A stretch of 43,814 nucleotides of DNA from Basidiobolus meristosporus CBS 931.73 (GCA_002104905.1 MCFE01000703.1:1-43814); one strand, 5' to 3'; counted from the stretch's first letter, positions 9,987-21,000 are shown. The notes: generated from the sequence alone by a model not told the origin. Made by a program: numbers and translations.

Positions 9987-10994
9987 AAGTTGAGAGGGTT
10001 CTCCTGAATCTCTTTTCTTATGATACCAATATCTTGATGGTTCAGTATTAACAGCAAGTCTTGCAAGCTTGAGTCTGTCCCTATGCACTAAGTCTTCCCG
10101 GATATTGCCTTGTTTGTCCACCAGTTGGTAAGTTGCAAATGGACATTCTCTGATGATCTTGAATGGTCCTGTCCATTGTGGCTCAAACTTCTTCTGAGTG
10201 TTGTTTCTTAGCAATACAAAGTTCCCAACTGTCAATGCTTCTGGTGCTATAGTCTTATCAAATCTCTGCTTCATCTTTTCTGCGCTTTGAGATACTTTGG
10301 TCTGTGCCTCTTGACATCTTTGTTCCAGTTGTTGGTGTCTACTTGGCTGACTGAGTTCATCTTCTAAGGTGTCTGTAAGTTTTGGTTGTGTGAGATCTCC
10401 TGGAATCCTTGGTTCACATCCATAAACTAACTAAAATGGTGATTGCTGGGTGGTGTTGTGTACTCTGACTCTGCATGCAAAGATTGCTTGGTCTATATAC
10501 TCATCCCATCTACTGACAACTCCATTTGCATACTCGGTCAGCATTTTTCCAAATAATCCATTAAACCGCTCAGTGACTCCATTAGTTCTGGGGTGATATG
10601 CCAAGGTTTTCAAGTGTCTGATCTGCTGCATTTCCAGGTAAGCCTCTAATGTCTATGCCATAAAGTTTGCACCTCTATTGGATAAGATCTCCACAGGGCA
10701 TCCAAACTTCATCAAGATCTCATGGTAAATGAAACTTGCAACTTCTTGTTCACTGGCTATTGGTACAGCTTTAGCAACTGGTCATTTAATGGCATGGTCA
10801 ATTGCAACTAGGATCCAACGGTTGCATTTCCTGGTAGTTGGCAGTCTTCCAATAAAGTCAATTCCCCATCTCTCAAATGGTCTTACAGGCTCCAAAGGGA
10901 AGAGTTCAGCAATTCTTTGTGGCTGGCCTTGATTGATTTGGCAGTTTGGGCATGTTTTTACTAGCTTCTCAATGTCTTGTTTCATTCTGGGCCA
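9984..10994 (-). pseudogene. integrase of gypsy 2 (broken)
   Basis: Minus strand. The zinc-binding finger spans the upstream segment (HKLHNGYGHLG) and CPNCQ near 10950. The catalytic core has WGIDFIGRLP (first Asp, about 10860) and HPRTNGVTERFNG (catalytic Glu, about 10570). The second Asp is changed: LSNRGANF has Asn at 10677-10679 where the family has SDRG. The C-terminal GPY/F-type module reads QWTGPFKIIRE (about 10150-10180), and the frame ends at 9984. In-frame stops lie at 10995-10997, 10782-10784, 10653-10655 and 10431-10433. Most can be explained by single transitions (TGG to TGA, CAG to TAG). Confidence 0.9.
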
Positions 10995-10997
10995 TCA

Positions 10998-11925
10998 TGC
11001 TCTGGCTTTCACAAGGCTATAGATTCCTTCAATCCCAAGATGTCCATATCCATTGTGTAGCTTATGTATTAAATCCAGGCAAGCAACATAAGGACAATAG
11101 GCAATAGGGCTTCCATCAACAATTTGGTAGAGTGTTTCATCCTGTACAACAAATTTGCTGGCTTCATCATGGATTATCTTCTTGATATCTTCATCCACCT
11201 CATTAGGAATGGCTTGGTCCTCCAAGTACTTTGGTAATAGGCTAGGCCAATCTGATTCATGCACCAAGTTGAGTTGTGCAACTTGATCTAATCTTGATAA
11301 GGCATCAGCAACCATGTTGTTTTTTCCAGGGCAGTAGACAATCTCCAGGTCAAATTGCTGAATGTATTCACTCCATCTTGTCATTCTTCTAGAGAGTACC
11401 TTCTGAGTAAATATATACTTGAGGGAGGCATGATCAGTCTTCACAGTGCATTTGACTCCTTCAATATAGCATCTCCATGTCTTCAAACAGTGTATTATAG
11501 CAAGCATCTCCTTCTCATGGACTGGATAGTTTTGTTCTGCTGAGTTCAGTTTCTTGGATTCAAAGGCAACAAGGTAGTCCTTTCCCTCGTGTTCTTGACT
11601 CAGCACTCCACCAATTGCCTAATCTGAAGCATCTGTGCACAGAGTGAACTCTTTTCTGAAGTCTGGTATTCTTAGGCTTGGCAGCTTAGCAAGTTCATTC
11701 TTGAGCGTCTGGAAGGCAGTCTCACAAGCTATGTCCCACTTGTAGGTATTGTCTTTCTTGAGGATATCAGTTAAAGGGGCTGCAATACTTGCAAAAGACT
11801 TGACAAATCTCCGATAATAGGAAACCATTCCAAGGAATGATCTGAGTTCTGATATGCTATGGGGCTGCTTCAAATTCTTGATTACTTCCACCTTCTTTGG
11901 GTCTAAGGTTACTCCTGTGCTAGTC
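10998..11925 (-). pseudogene. RT end, RNase H and integrase finger of gypsy 2
   Basis: Continues pol after the MITE. 11925 to 11622 encodes the RT thumb/connection (SELRSFLGMVSYYRRFVKSF) and the start of RNase H (FTLCTDASD). A TAG at 11619-11621 follows, where Gln is expected before AIGGVLSQ. 11606-10998 encodes the rest of RNase H (VHEKEMLAII, then KTDHASLKYI, then NMVADALSRL) and the integrase N-terminus with HNGYGHLGIEG. Residue order matches Ty3/gypsy pol throughout. The join to the part upstream of the MITE is in frame if one ACT copy is counted. Confidence 0.92.
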
Positions 11926-11928
11926 ACT

Positions 11929-12662
11929 AGACTTGTTCCGTTGGATAGTGCCACATTGTGCCATGAGTGCCAAATAGTGCAATAGTGTGCCTGAGAGTCA
12001 TAGCAGACCTAAACTTGGCCACAGAGTGTGGCATATAGTTCTTCATATTCATGCAAAGCAGCCCCTGTGTTTCACCTACTGTGCGGGAGAAAATCAGTTT
12101 TTTAACCTTTTTTTTGGGATCAAAATTGTGCATGACATAATAGAGCACAGACAGACTGAAGATATGCATCTGGTACACAATACCCATGGCACTCTTAATC
12201 TAGCCCCACAGGCTTGTAGCATGTCACAAAAGTGCATGGCACTATCTTGGTCCACTGGTACTATCTGGCACTATAAGTCCTTTGTATAGGTTCTACTTTA
12301 GGGCTAATATTTAAATATAGTGCCAGATAGTACCAGTGGACCAAGATAGTGCCATGCATTTTTGTGACATGCTACAAGCCTGTGGGGCTAGATTTAGAGT
12401 GCCATGGGTATTATGTACCAGATGCATATCTTCAGTATGTCTGTGCTCTTTTATGTCATGCATAATTTTGATCCCAAAAAAAAGGTTAAAAAACTGATTT
12501 TCTCCCGCACAGTAGGTGAAACACAGGGGCTGCTTTGCATGAATATGCATAACTATATGTCTCACTTTGTGGCCAAGTTTAGGTCTTCTATGACTCTCAG
12601 GCACACTATGGCACTATTTGGCACTCATGGCTCATTGTGGCACTATCCAACGGAACAAGTCT
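11929..12662. mobile_element. 734-bp foldback MITE, Harbinger-like termini
   Basis: Both ends read AGACTTGTTCCGTTGG inwards, and ACT flanks both sides (11926-11928, 12663-12665). Removing the insert and one ACT restores the RT reading frame exactly. Nearly the whole element is one inverted repeat: arms 11929-12275 and 12316-12662 with a 40-bp spacer. Many GTGCCA/TGGCAC words lie in the arms. The termini match those of the 4.5-kb element at 28429-32948. The mirrored ~100-codon ORFs in the arms look incidental. Confidence 0.92.
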
Positions 12663-12665
12663 ACT

Positions 12666-13879
12666 ATGTGTCCCAGGTATTCAACGTGCTCCTTGAAGAA
12701 TTCGCACTTGGCTAGCTTGCCATATAGCTTGTTCTCTCTTAGTTTCTTCAAGACCTTTTCAATGTGCACTACGTGATCCTCTTCTGTTGTGCTGTATATC
12801 AATATGTCATCCAGGTAGATTATCACAAACTTGTCTAAGTACTCCTGAAAGACAGTCTGCATCAGCGTCATGAATGTTGCAGGGGCATTGGTGAGGCCAA
12901 AACTCATGACTAAGTACTCATAATGTCCATATCTGGTCCTGAATGCTGTCTTAGGGATATCTTCTGGTTTCACCCTAATCTGGTTGTATCCTGACATGAG
13001 GTCAATCTTGCTGAAAATAGTGGCTCCATTAAGTTGGTCCAAAAGCTCATCAATCCGGGGTATAGGGTACTTATTCTTGACGGTAACTGAGTTCAGGGCT
13101 CTGTAGTCAATGCGCATCCTAAGTGTTCCATCCTTCTTTTTCACAAAAAGCACTGGTGCTCCCCAGGGTGACTTGCTGGGCCTGATGTATCCTTGCTCCA
13201 ATAGCTGATCAATTTGTCTCTTCATTTCCTCCAATTCCAATGGACTCATTCTGTAAGGTGTCTTGCTCACTGGAGGGCTATCTCCTGTGTCAATGGCATG
13301 ATCCATGTCTCTGACTGGTGGTAGGCTTACAAGCTCATCTGGAAACACTTCTGAATATTTCTTCAAGAGAGTCTGGACCTGCTGGGGTGCTGGGGTAGAG
13401 GAATCCCCCTGTAATACCGCCATGAGGAACATCTCGGTACTTCTTCTAAGTGCTCTACATAACTGGGTCTTGCTAAGTTCACTTGTCTCATACATACTGG
13501 AATTGACCAAGTTGAAATCCAGCCTGGCAGGTAATAGCTCATAGGTCTTGTTGTCTTTTTGGATCTGAGTAGCATGGGTTCTCCAGCTGATTGATGGATT
13601 ACAACAAAATAGCCAGGTTTTTCCAAGTACAAGGTCAAACTTGCAGTTCCCAAATATATAAGGCTGTAGGTCTTCTTCATAGTCATTGATCTTCATTCTT
13701 ACTGGCTGGGTAATATGGTTGATTATGTGGGAGTTCCCATCAGCTGTGGAAACTGAAGTTGATTTGGTAGGTTCCGAGTTGATTCCAGCTTTCAAAGCAA
13801 ATTGCTCTGACATGTACTCATGCGATGCTCCTGAGTCAATCATGATCTTGGCAGGTACTCCATTGATTACTCCATTCAA
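12666..13879 (-). pseudogene. protease and reverse transcriptase of gypsy 2
   Basis: Same frame as gag, separated from it by a single TAG, where a Gln codon is likely in the parent. The aspartic protease has [12 protein letters not shown] (13850-13815). RT follows with [19 protein letters not shown] (about 13140-13085), [39 protein letters not shown] and the catalytic YLDD (12806-12817) within [11 protein letters not shown], ending HVEYLGHIV at the MITE. This stretch has no internal stop and intact protease and RT active-site motifs, but it is separated from RNase H and integrase by the MITE. There is no ATG after the TAG. Confidence 0.93.
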
Positions 13880-14854
13880 CTACAATAACTTCCATGAGTT
13901 TGAAGTCATTTGGGACAAGTACTCTTCTGTCATATGGAAGGTGAGTTCCAAGTCTTCTTCAAGCTCATCTTCCACATTACTGTGTTCATGGGACTCAATA
14001 TAGTTGAAGGTTCTTGTTGGCTGGTGTCCATTTCTTCTCTGAGGGCAGTACTTTGCAATATGTCCCTGCTGGTGGCAATTGAAGCAAAGTCCTCTCTTCT
14101 TGCATTCTTCTGAGGAGGGATTCTTCTGCATAGCGTCTGTTTCCATTGGTACTGCTTCTGATTGTCTTCTTTCATAATGATTGTAGCCTTTCTGATTAGT
14201 CACTGTAGGCTTCACAACTCCAAACATAGCTGAGTCATAGTCAATGGCTATCTTGATGGCTTCTTCAATAGTCTGAGGTCTTTGGTAATTGACTTCCTTG
14301 CAAGTTCTTTCTTTCAACCCATCAATAAAGTATTCAACTTGATCCAAGGGGTCCATTCTTTCAATTTGTCCAAGTAGACATCTGTACTCATAGATGTATT
14401 CTTGCACCATTCCTTTCTGTCTGAGTGTCTTTAACTTCCTTCTTAGTAGTGTCTGCTGGTGTGGAGGTTCAAAAGCATCCTGAATATCCGACACAAACTC
14501 ATCCCAGGTAGAGATTGTAGAGCATCCCATCATAGTAGCTGACCTGATCTTGTTGTGGTACCACTGTAAAGCTGCATCTGCCATGTAAGCAGCTGCATAA
14601 TGCAACTTGCTCTCTGGAGCAATTCCTTTAGCTTTAAAAGCTTCTTCAATCTGAAAGAGCCAAGTTCCCAGGTTTTCATTGACTCTGCCATGGTACCGGT
14701 TGACCTTCACACTAAAGTTGCTCTTGACAGGGCTTTGCTGGCTCTGAGCCATGGTAGTCATTCCTTGTTGCTGTTGCCTGAGGATCTGGAGTAGCTGTTG
14801 CTGTTGGGCCAGGATTTGCTGCATGGCATTCTTCCATTCTTGATTGTCTGACAT
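13880..14854 (-). CDS. Gag of gypsy 2
   Basis: An intact 324-residue Gag from the ATG at 14854. It has an N-terminal Gln-rich stretch (about residues 14-40), the retrotransposon gag domain (LGTWLFQIEEAFKAKG, then ALQWYHNKIRSA, then YFIDGLKERTCKEVNYQ), and a CCHC zinc knuckle, CFNCHQQGHIAKYC (about 14100-14060), for RNA packaging. It ends LL at a TAG followed in the same frame by the protease. It would form the virus-like particle. The length is usual for fungal gypsy Gag. It is the only long uninterrupted ORF of this element. Confidence 0.92.
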   Translation of the reverse strand: MSDNQEWKNAMQQILAQQQQLLQILRQQQQGMTTMAQSQQSPVKSNFSVKVNRYHGRVNENLGTWLFQIEEAFKAKGIAPESKLHYAAAYMADAALQWYHNKIRSATMMGCSTISTWDEFVSDIQDAFEPPHQQTLLRRKLKTLRQKGMVQEYIYEYRCLLGQIERMDPLDQVEYFIDGLKERTCKEVNYQRPQTIEEAIKIAIDYDSAMFGVVKPTVTNQKGYNHYERRQSEAVPMETDAMQKNPSSEECKKRGLCFNCHQQGHIAKYCPQRRNGHQPTRTFNYIESHEHSNVEDELEEDLELTFHMTEEYLSQMTSNSWKLL

Positions 14855-14898
14855 CTTGAGGGTGGTATCTTCTTTCTTCAGGAGGGAGGTTTCTAGTT

Positions 14899-14912
14899 AT
14901 TGCTGCTACCAA
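14899..14912 (-). promoter_or_regulatory. candidate primer-binding site, gypsy 2
   Basis: Minus strand reads TTGGTAGCAGCAAT directly after the 5' LTR, with the TGG expected for a tRNA 3' end. tRNA not identified. Confidence 0.5.
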
Positions 14913-15280
14913 TGTTACAAGTCTTGGTATAAGAGTTGTAGAGGAATAGGGAGTTTAGCTAGTATTGTATTCACTAAAACTTGAACTGATTTTTATTAAG
15001 GTTCCAGCAGCTCCTTATATACATTTTGCCAGATCAATTACTGACTAATTGTATTTCCTAATGTAGGTTATGGCTGATGACTCATTTGATTGCATCATCA
15101 TCACCCAATAAGATCCTACTTAATATATCTAATTCTGTCTGATAAGGATCTGCTGATTCATTTGCTGACTAATGCTACTGATTTCATAGATAATACTGAT
15201 AAACTGATAACCTAAACATATACTAATTGACTTGACTAAAAACTGATCTAACTTACACATTCAAGCGGCAGATCATAACA
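14913..15280 (-). repeat. 5' LTR of gypsy 2
   Basis: 368 bp, TGTTACAAG to CATAACA on plus. It matches the 3' LTR apart from about 8 substitutions and the duplication there. At least five of the differences are G to A or C to T on this side. Confidence 0.94.
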
Positions 15281-16640
15281 CATTGGCCAGAATTTGGAAT
15301 TAACTGAGAACCAGAGATATTCAAGAAAGAGGGTATCTATTGGAGCAAAAGCTTTCCACTGGTGGCAATGTATTTGCTTTTCAACAATATCCCTATACTG
15401 ATGATCAAGTTGTCCCCAGGACATTTTAAGCCAAATGAGCCCTTTGAGAAACTGGAGAAGTTTGCAAGAATTGACAAGATATTACACAGCTTCTGCTACC
15501 CTAAGTCCATCACATGTGCTCCAAACAACATTCATATTCATATGAAACAGTACAAGTGCAAGAGCTGGATGAACTGGATATGTATTTGTTCAAGTGGACT
15601 TTGGAAGCCATTTCTACCAAGAGTACATTGGAAGCACTGGGAGTCATTTGTGAGCATTGTACCAATATTTATCCAGAATTGGAGCACCATTAATAACTTG
15701 ATGCATCTACAGCTTTTGTGCAAGGAGTTTGTAATGGGAAATGAGTGGCTATACTAAATACATAAAGCAGAATGTACAGATCTCTGCTGCTACTGTATCC
15801 ATTCTCTACTCCATCTTGCACAGTGTGTGGAGAATATTGGGCCTTACTTCACCTTTTGGGAGCTTTCTATGGAGCAGATGTGTAGGGAGGTAGCAAGACA
15901 AGTCAAGTTGCAGGTACCATCATACTCCAATTTTATCAAGAATATTGCCTTCAAGTCTGTCATAGATTTGATGAGTTGGCACATGGAGGACAGCCGGGAA
16001 GAGTTTGAAAATACTGAGGACAGATGTGCACATGGAGACACCTATGCCTATGGCACTAAGAAGCTAAGCAGCCCCAATGAGTGGGTAATCATTAAGTAAT
16101 CTGAAGTTAGTCTGGGCTCAACTAACAATTAGTTCTTATTTGGAAAACTCTACCAAGGTATGCTGGATCTCTCTTGGTCACAAGCCAACTTCTACACCAT
16201 TCATTATGGAGCTCAAACAAACAAGAGCTAGAGCGCACCTATATGGGGGACTAGAATCCAGCAGGGAGAAGGAATATAATGGCCAAATACCAAGAAGTTC
16301 TTTGCCAATATTGAGGAGGTACTCATGGCAGAAGTGGCTGCAGCCAAGCATGTGTTTGCAAGATGTATATGTTACCAGCAATACAAGGTACATGGCAGCT
16401 TTGCAAGTATCACACTAAAATGCCATAAAGCTGAGGTGATAGATGTGTGTCAATTGTGGCAAGTGTGCAAGCTTTTAGAGGTTAGTAAGCAGGAAGCTAT
16501 AGTTTTTTTTGATTCAAACTATATGTGGAATACCCAAGGCAGTAGTGGGTAAGCAAGTAAGGAGGAGTGATTCCATAGTAGAATATATGAATTGCACAAG
16601 GGGAGGTAAAAAAGAAACCACCATTTGGTAAATTAATACC
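15281..16640 (+). pseudogene. Tnp2-like transposase, copy 1 (segment 3, C-terminal part)
   Basis: Resumes directly after the gypsy CATT duplication. It contains 15362-15757 (NNIPILMIKLSPGHFKPN, and YKCKSWMNWICICSSGLW), 15827-16099 (MENIGPYFTFWELSMEQMC, matching the IGP-WAFPMER-type motif of fungal Tnp2 proteins), and 16325-16552 (MAEVAAAKHVFARCICYQQY). It aligns with 4391-3070 of copy 2. Short frame breaks separate the pieces. The DNA-level match to copies 2 and 3 is continuous. Confidence 0.75.
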
Positions 16641-17027
16641 GCAGCATTATACAGAACTAGCTGTAGGCTACCATACTGCTGTAACAATGACATCAGAGGC
16701 TTATAATGAGGCCACAAAACCCCGTCAAGTTATTGCCATTTAGGCAATTAGATGTACTGTCCAGTTAGATCCACTCCAATAGTTGCAGTGTGCACTAAGA
16801 CTGCAACAGTGCCATGCCACCACTGGCAAAACAGTGCCTAAACACTTTCAAGCATTTTAACTTCATTTGGCAGTAAAATTAGCTAAATACCATTGTGATC
16901 CCTTTATGTGATCATGTAGAGTGTCATTAATTGCAAGCTGGTTGTATTATATCAGCCTCCTGATAGGATCCCAACAGCTGATCTAGATTGGATTTACCCA
17001 CAGGACCAAATTATTTTAGGTTTAGGG
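16641..17027 (+). repeat. Tnp2-side terminal noncoding block, copy 1
   Basis: Noncoding end block as in copies 2 to 4. It ends ACAGGACCAAATTATTTTAG then GTTTAGGG. Confidence 0.6.
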
Positions 17028-17030
17028 CTA

Positions 17031-17450
17031 CCCTAAGTGACTTAGTTTTTAGCATAATCTGAAGTGTGACACTTTTCCAACAGTGTTTGCACAGGTGTCC
17101 TTATTGCACCAAGTCATGGGATTTCAGTTCCATCTCAGTAATACATAGGTGGCTTTTGATTGGTTCTCTACCAATTCTCTCACTTTCTAATTCTGCGTAC
17201 TCAATCACCTCCTATATCTGTGTACATGGATTGGCTTTTGCCTCTTTGTCACACTCTGTACTTCCTGACTTAACCAGTTTTCTTACTTTCATGTGTACAA
17301 ATTGATCTATTTCTGTTGAAACATCAGTTGTACCTCAATTGGAAATTGTTTTGACATCTACTAACTCCTACACCCAACACCAACTTTAATCTCAAACCCA
17401 CCCTCAACAAGTAACTCCTTTAAAATCCACTGGTCAATAAGTATTACCAC
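17031..17450 (-). repeat. ORF2-side terminal noncoding block, copy 3
   Basis: Aligns inverted with 7973-8418 (shared block TTTTGATTGGTTC at 17152-17164). No conserved ORF. Confidence 0.5.
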
Positions 17451-18324
17451 TGTAATGCCCTTTCCCATGATGTTTGTGGGAACCCTACTGCTTTATGCCA
17501 CTGGTAATTCTCTGGTTCCCATATGTCTTGGTTTTCAGCCAACACTACAAGGTCTAGCACCTCATCTGCCAGTCATTGCAATAAATCCTGCAAAATTAAA
17601 GTGCATTTTCTTGAGCACTGCTCTTGAGGATGCACTACAACCTCATGGTGCACCCATTAATGTTCCACAATTCCACTGTAGGCATTGTGACAGTCTTTTG
17701 GGCTCATAATGTTGTTACTTTGTTTGTAAGTGGGGCCTCTACTTTGTCTACAGAGGAGTATGTGGAGGCAGTGGTAGACAAATTGCTTTTCTCTGCAAAG
17801 TCATCTACCTCACTGTAGTGTAGCTCATCTGGCTGTACTTCCAACCTTTAAGAAAACAGCTGCTGTCTTGTTAGTATTTCTTCTTGGCAACTTTAGAGCT
17901 CTGCCTGTTCTGGGCTGATGGTATCAGCTGGTAAGAACTGGTGATTTTTCTGCTTACTTCCCTGTCTCTATTTTAGGTAAACTTCTTGCTCTTTACTTAT
18001 ACCATTATCACTACCAAGTCTTTCACTGCTACTTTGAATGAGTGCTTCTTGTATTGTACTTTGCCCTGTCCTGGATGAATGCTGTGTTGGTGCATCCATT
18101 CTTGCCTGCTTATCCCTTACTGGCACTCTCCTGGCCACCAGACTTTTCTTTGCCACTTGCCTAGAACTTTCTGCCCTGCTTGTGATGGGCTCCTGAGGAT
18201 GACTCTGGTTTTTAGCCATGGTACCCTAATTTTTCTGCCTTTGATACTTGCTGCTATTTGTGAGATACTTTCTAAGCTTACCATTGCTAGCCCAAAATCT
18301 GTTTGCCTACTTTAATCCAGGATA
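17451..18324 (-). pseudogene. ORF2, copy 3 (C-terminal two thirds)
   Basis: Minus strand. 18219-17968 keeps an 83-codon frame: MAKNQSHPQEPITSRAESSR, then VAKKSLVARRVPVRDKQ and a Ser/Gln-rich stretch. It is highly basic, as a DNA-binding or nuclear protein might be. The C-terminal block around 17690-17640 matches copy 2's VEVWNIN region. Homology runs into the copia 1 LTR at 18325 and continues at 23009. Broken by stops. Confidence 0.6.
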
Positions 18325-18693
18325 TGTTGCAATTTAAGAAGTGATTTGGATACAGGGAACTTATCAAGAAATAGTGATAATAGTTGAACTGTTGTTTATT
18401 CATAAAGAAGCTCAGTATTTTTACCTTTGTAGAAGTAATACAGCTGTAACACTAAGTAGGGAGGGTTTCTCAATGTTCAGGAGCATTCTGTAACAGTTTC
18501 AGGGTTAGTACATAATGTTTGCTAATAGTGCTAATTTGATCCTGACTATAGGGGAATAATCATAAGATCATATATCTGGAGAAAGTGGCAAAGTTAAGGC
18601 AGTAAATGAGTCCTACAGTTACTAAGACTTGTCAGGAATTGTTAAGTAAATTTTTAGTTGCTGAATGATACCAAATAGTCCAATATTTCAACA
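18325..18693 (-). repeat. 3' LTR of copia 1
   Basis: 369 bp, TGTTGCAATTTAAG to ATTTCAACA on plus, same length as the other LTR. Confidence 0.94.
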
Positions 18694-18701
18694 CTTCCCC
18701 T
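18694..18701 (-). promoter_or_regulatory. polypurine tract, copia 1
   Basis: Minus strand AGGGGAAG directly before the 3' LTR. Confidence 0.7.
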
Positions 18702-20247
18702 AAACTAAATAATTTCTTAATCCCAATTTCTCTCTAAGGATCTCAAACTGTGGCCTAGCCAATGGTTTTGTCAATATGTCTGCCACCATTTTGTCAGTTG
18801 GGCAGTAAACTAACTCCACTAAGTTATTTTCTACTGCTTCCCTCAAAAAGTGATGCTGCATATCAATGTGCTTAGTTCTGGCATGATTAGTAGGATTTCT
18901 AGCTAATGAAATACAACTTTGATTATCCTTGTAAATACATGTTGGTTCACCTGAATTAGAGCCTAAGTCTTTGAATAATTTTTGTAGCCATATAGCCTCC
19001 TTAGTTGCTTGACATGCAGCCATATATTTGGCTTCAGTTGTTGATAGTGCCACAGTTGGTTGTTTCTTGCAATTCCAAGTAATAGCTGTATTAGCATAAA
19101 GAAATACATAGCTTGTGGTAGAGCATCTATCAATCAGATCCCTACCCCAATCTGAATCACTATAAACATCAAATTTTTGCCTATTAGCTGCTCCAGAGTA
19201 TTCCAGTACCATATTTATGGTATCTTTTAGATATCTGAAAATTGGCTTTACTGCTGCAATTTGATCTGATCCATAATTCTGCATGAATTGACTGACTATT
19301 TCAACTGCCACTGCAATATCTGGACGTGTTGACACCATCAAGTACATTAGGCTACCAACCATTGACTGATAGGGAAAGTTTTGGTCCATATTTGAGCCAT
19401 TTTCTTCTACAACTGGCTGAGATTTGCTTAATTTCAGGTTATTGTCCATAGGGGTTGCTGCAGGTTTGCAATTTTTCATTTTGAAGCGTCTAAGAATGTC
19501 CCTGATGTACTTAGACTGACTCAGCACAATTTTCTGAGTAGGTATGTCAAATTTGACCTCAATTCAAAGAAAATAGCTCAATTTTCCAAGATCTTTCATC
19601 TCAAACTTGCTGAAGAGATCTGATTTCATCTGTTTAAGTGCCTCTTGGTTACTAGTAGCTATAATTAGGTTGTCCACATAAAGAACTAGGATAATCACAC
19701 GCTTTTTGAGCTGTTTCACATGTATACTGTGATCTGCAGTGCTGCAAGAGAACCCAATTTCCTCTAGATATGTATCAATCTTGTTAAACCATGCTCTGGG
19801 TGCCTGCTTAAGCCCATACTACAATTTTCTAAGTTTGAACACCTTATGGGGGCCTTTTGGAGTGGTAAAATCTTCTGGTTGCTCCATATATATAGTTTCT
19901 TGCAAATCCCCATTTAGAAAGGCTGTTTTGACGTCCATTTAGTGTAGATCTTGACTGTGTACAGTTGCCAGTGCTAGAACTGTCCTAATAGAGTTAAACT
20001 TGGCAACCGGAGCATATGTTTCCTAAAAATCTAGTCCCTGGATCTGGGAATAGCCTTTAGCTACCAATCTAGCCTTGTACTCATCAACGGCACCATTTGA
20101 GGTTATCTTGATCTTGTAGACCCATCTACATCCTATTGGCTTTCTCCCATTTGGTAAATCTACCAGTTCCCACATCTTTGCCTTGATCAGTGATTGGTAC
20201 TCCTCCTGCATGGCTTGTTGCCACTTAGTAGCATCTGGACTTTGCAT
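18700..20247 (-). pseudogene. RT and RNase H of copia 1 (inactivated)
   Basis: Minus strand. RT starts with WQQAMQEEYQSLIKAKMWEL and [11 protein letters not shown] (20220-20045), then [10 protein letters not shown] and YGLKQAPRAWF (19935-19780). The catalytic YVDD reads YVDN, with Asn at 19669-19671. Next come QSKYIRDILRRFKM and the YQSMVGSLMYL block. The RNase H part has YSDSDWG, ALSTTEAKYMAA and the closing VADILTKPLA. 19527-18700 is open to the natural end (GLRNYLV). In-frame stops before that replace Gln codons (after GLDF, after DLH, after RKL) and one Gly. YVDN alone should abolish polymerisation. Confidence 0.92.
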
Positions 20248-21000
20248 TGCCTGTTCCAGATTCTGAGGTGCGGCACATAAGGCAAGATAAGCTTCTTCAT
20301 GATCAATGGATGTCTGCCACCAGGATCCAGGGGCATTTCTTATTCTAGTAGATCTCCTAACTGGGATAATCTGTTCTGATCAGGAGCTGGTAGAAGCATC
20401 TTCCATATCTGGCTGGATTTGGTATGTATCTTCTCCATTAGTGTTGATTGCATCATCAGGCAGCTGAGCAATGACTTCTGTGGCTTTCTGATCTAAATTC
20501 TCCTCAAATACAACATCCCTACTCTTGATCAGCTTCAGAATTTTGCCATCATACACTCCATACCCTTTAGTATCTTCACAATACCCAAGAAAGATCCCTT
20601 TCCTACTCTATGGTTCCAACTTTGAGCATTTTTTGTCAGGCATGTGATAAAAAACATCACTGCCAAAGATCTTGAGGTGCTGGAGATCTGGTTTTTTGCC
20701 TGTGTATGCTTCAAAGGGTGTGGAATCACATTGTGCTGTTGTTGGGCATCTGTTCATGATATATACAGCGTTAGCAACAGATTCAGCTTAAACTTGTAGT
20801 CCATTCCCTTATCATGTAGCATAGATCTTCCCTTCTCTACTATCGTTCTATTTGCATGTGCTGCTACTCCATTTTGCTGTGGAGTATGAGGAACTGTGGT
20901 CTGTTGAAGTATACCAGTAGACAAGCAGTATTTTGCAAACTCCTTTGAGCAGTATTCTCCTCCATTGTCACTTTGTAGTACCTTCAATTTACACCCAGTT
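20248..21000 (-). pseudogene. integrase C-terminal region of copia 1
   Basis: Minus strand. 20987-20754 carries the second catalytic Asp (VLQSDNGGEY) and the third-position motif, which reads QQNGVAAHANR with Ala at 20859-20861 where copia integrases have Glu. Downstream, 20729-20535 shows the AFEAYTGKK-like and FKIFG-like copia blocks in broken frames. 20530-20260 is the variable linker to RT. With the changed first Asp upstream, two of three catalytic residues are lost. Confidence 0.85.

Larger units (their letters stand above)
9482..15280 (-). mobile_element. Ty3/gypsy element 2, complete but defective
   Basis: A full LTR retrotransposon on the minus strand: 5' LTR 14913-15280, primer site, gag, protease-RT-RNase H-integrase (the gypsy order), purine tract, 3' LTR 9482-9973. 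CATT lies on both sides (9478-9481 and 15281-15284), and the interrupted Tnp2 sequence reads on across the site. LTRs differ at about 8 of 368 aligned positions by eye, mostly C:G to T:A. The element itself is interrupted by a MITE. No chromodomain is visible at the integrase end. Confidence 0.95.
1127..17027 (+). mobile_element. Tnp2-type transposon copy 1, split in three by nested insertions
   Basis: One element is recovered when the insertions are skipped: 1127-2700, then 8419-9481, then 15281-17027. Its ORF2 gene is on the minus strand at the left and its Tnp2 gene on the plus strand. The first break is filled by copy 2 (2697-8418): transposase homology stops at about 2700 and resumes at 8419 at the equivalent point of the gene. 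The second break is gypsy 2 with a 4-bp CATT duplication. The right end is TAGGG at 17023-17027. The left end is lost beyond gypsy 1. Confidence 0.75.

Noticed and set aside
11987-12289. Mirrored ORFs of about 100 codons in both arms of the palindrome (11987-12289, 12404-12715 and the opposite strand)
   Set aside because: They arise from the inverted repeat itself, have no recognisable domain, and the second runs out of the element into RT.
13686-14113. Plus-strand ORFs of 105 and 67 codons
   Set aside because: Antisense to well supported gag and protease of gypsy 2.
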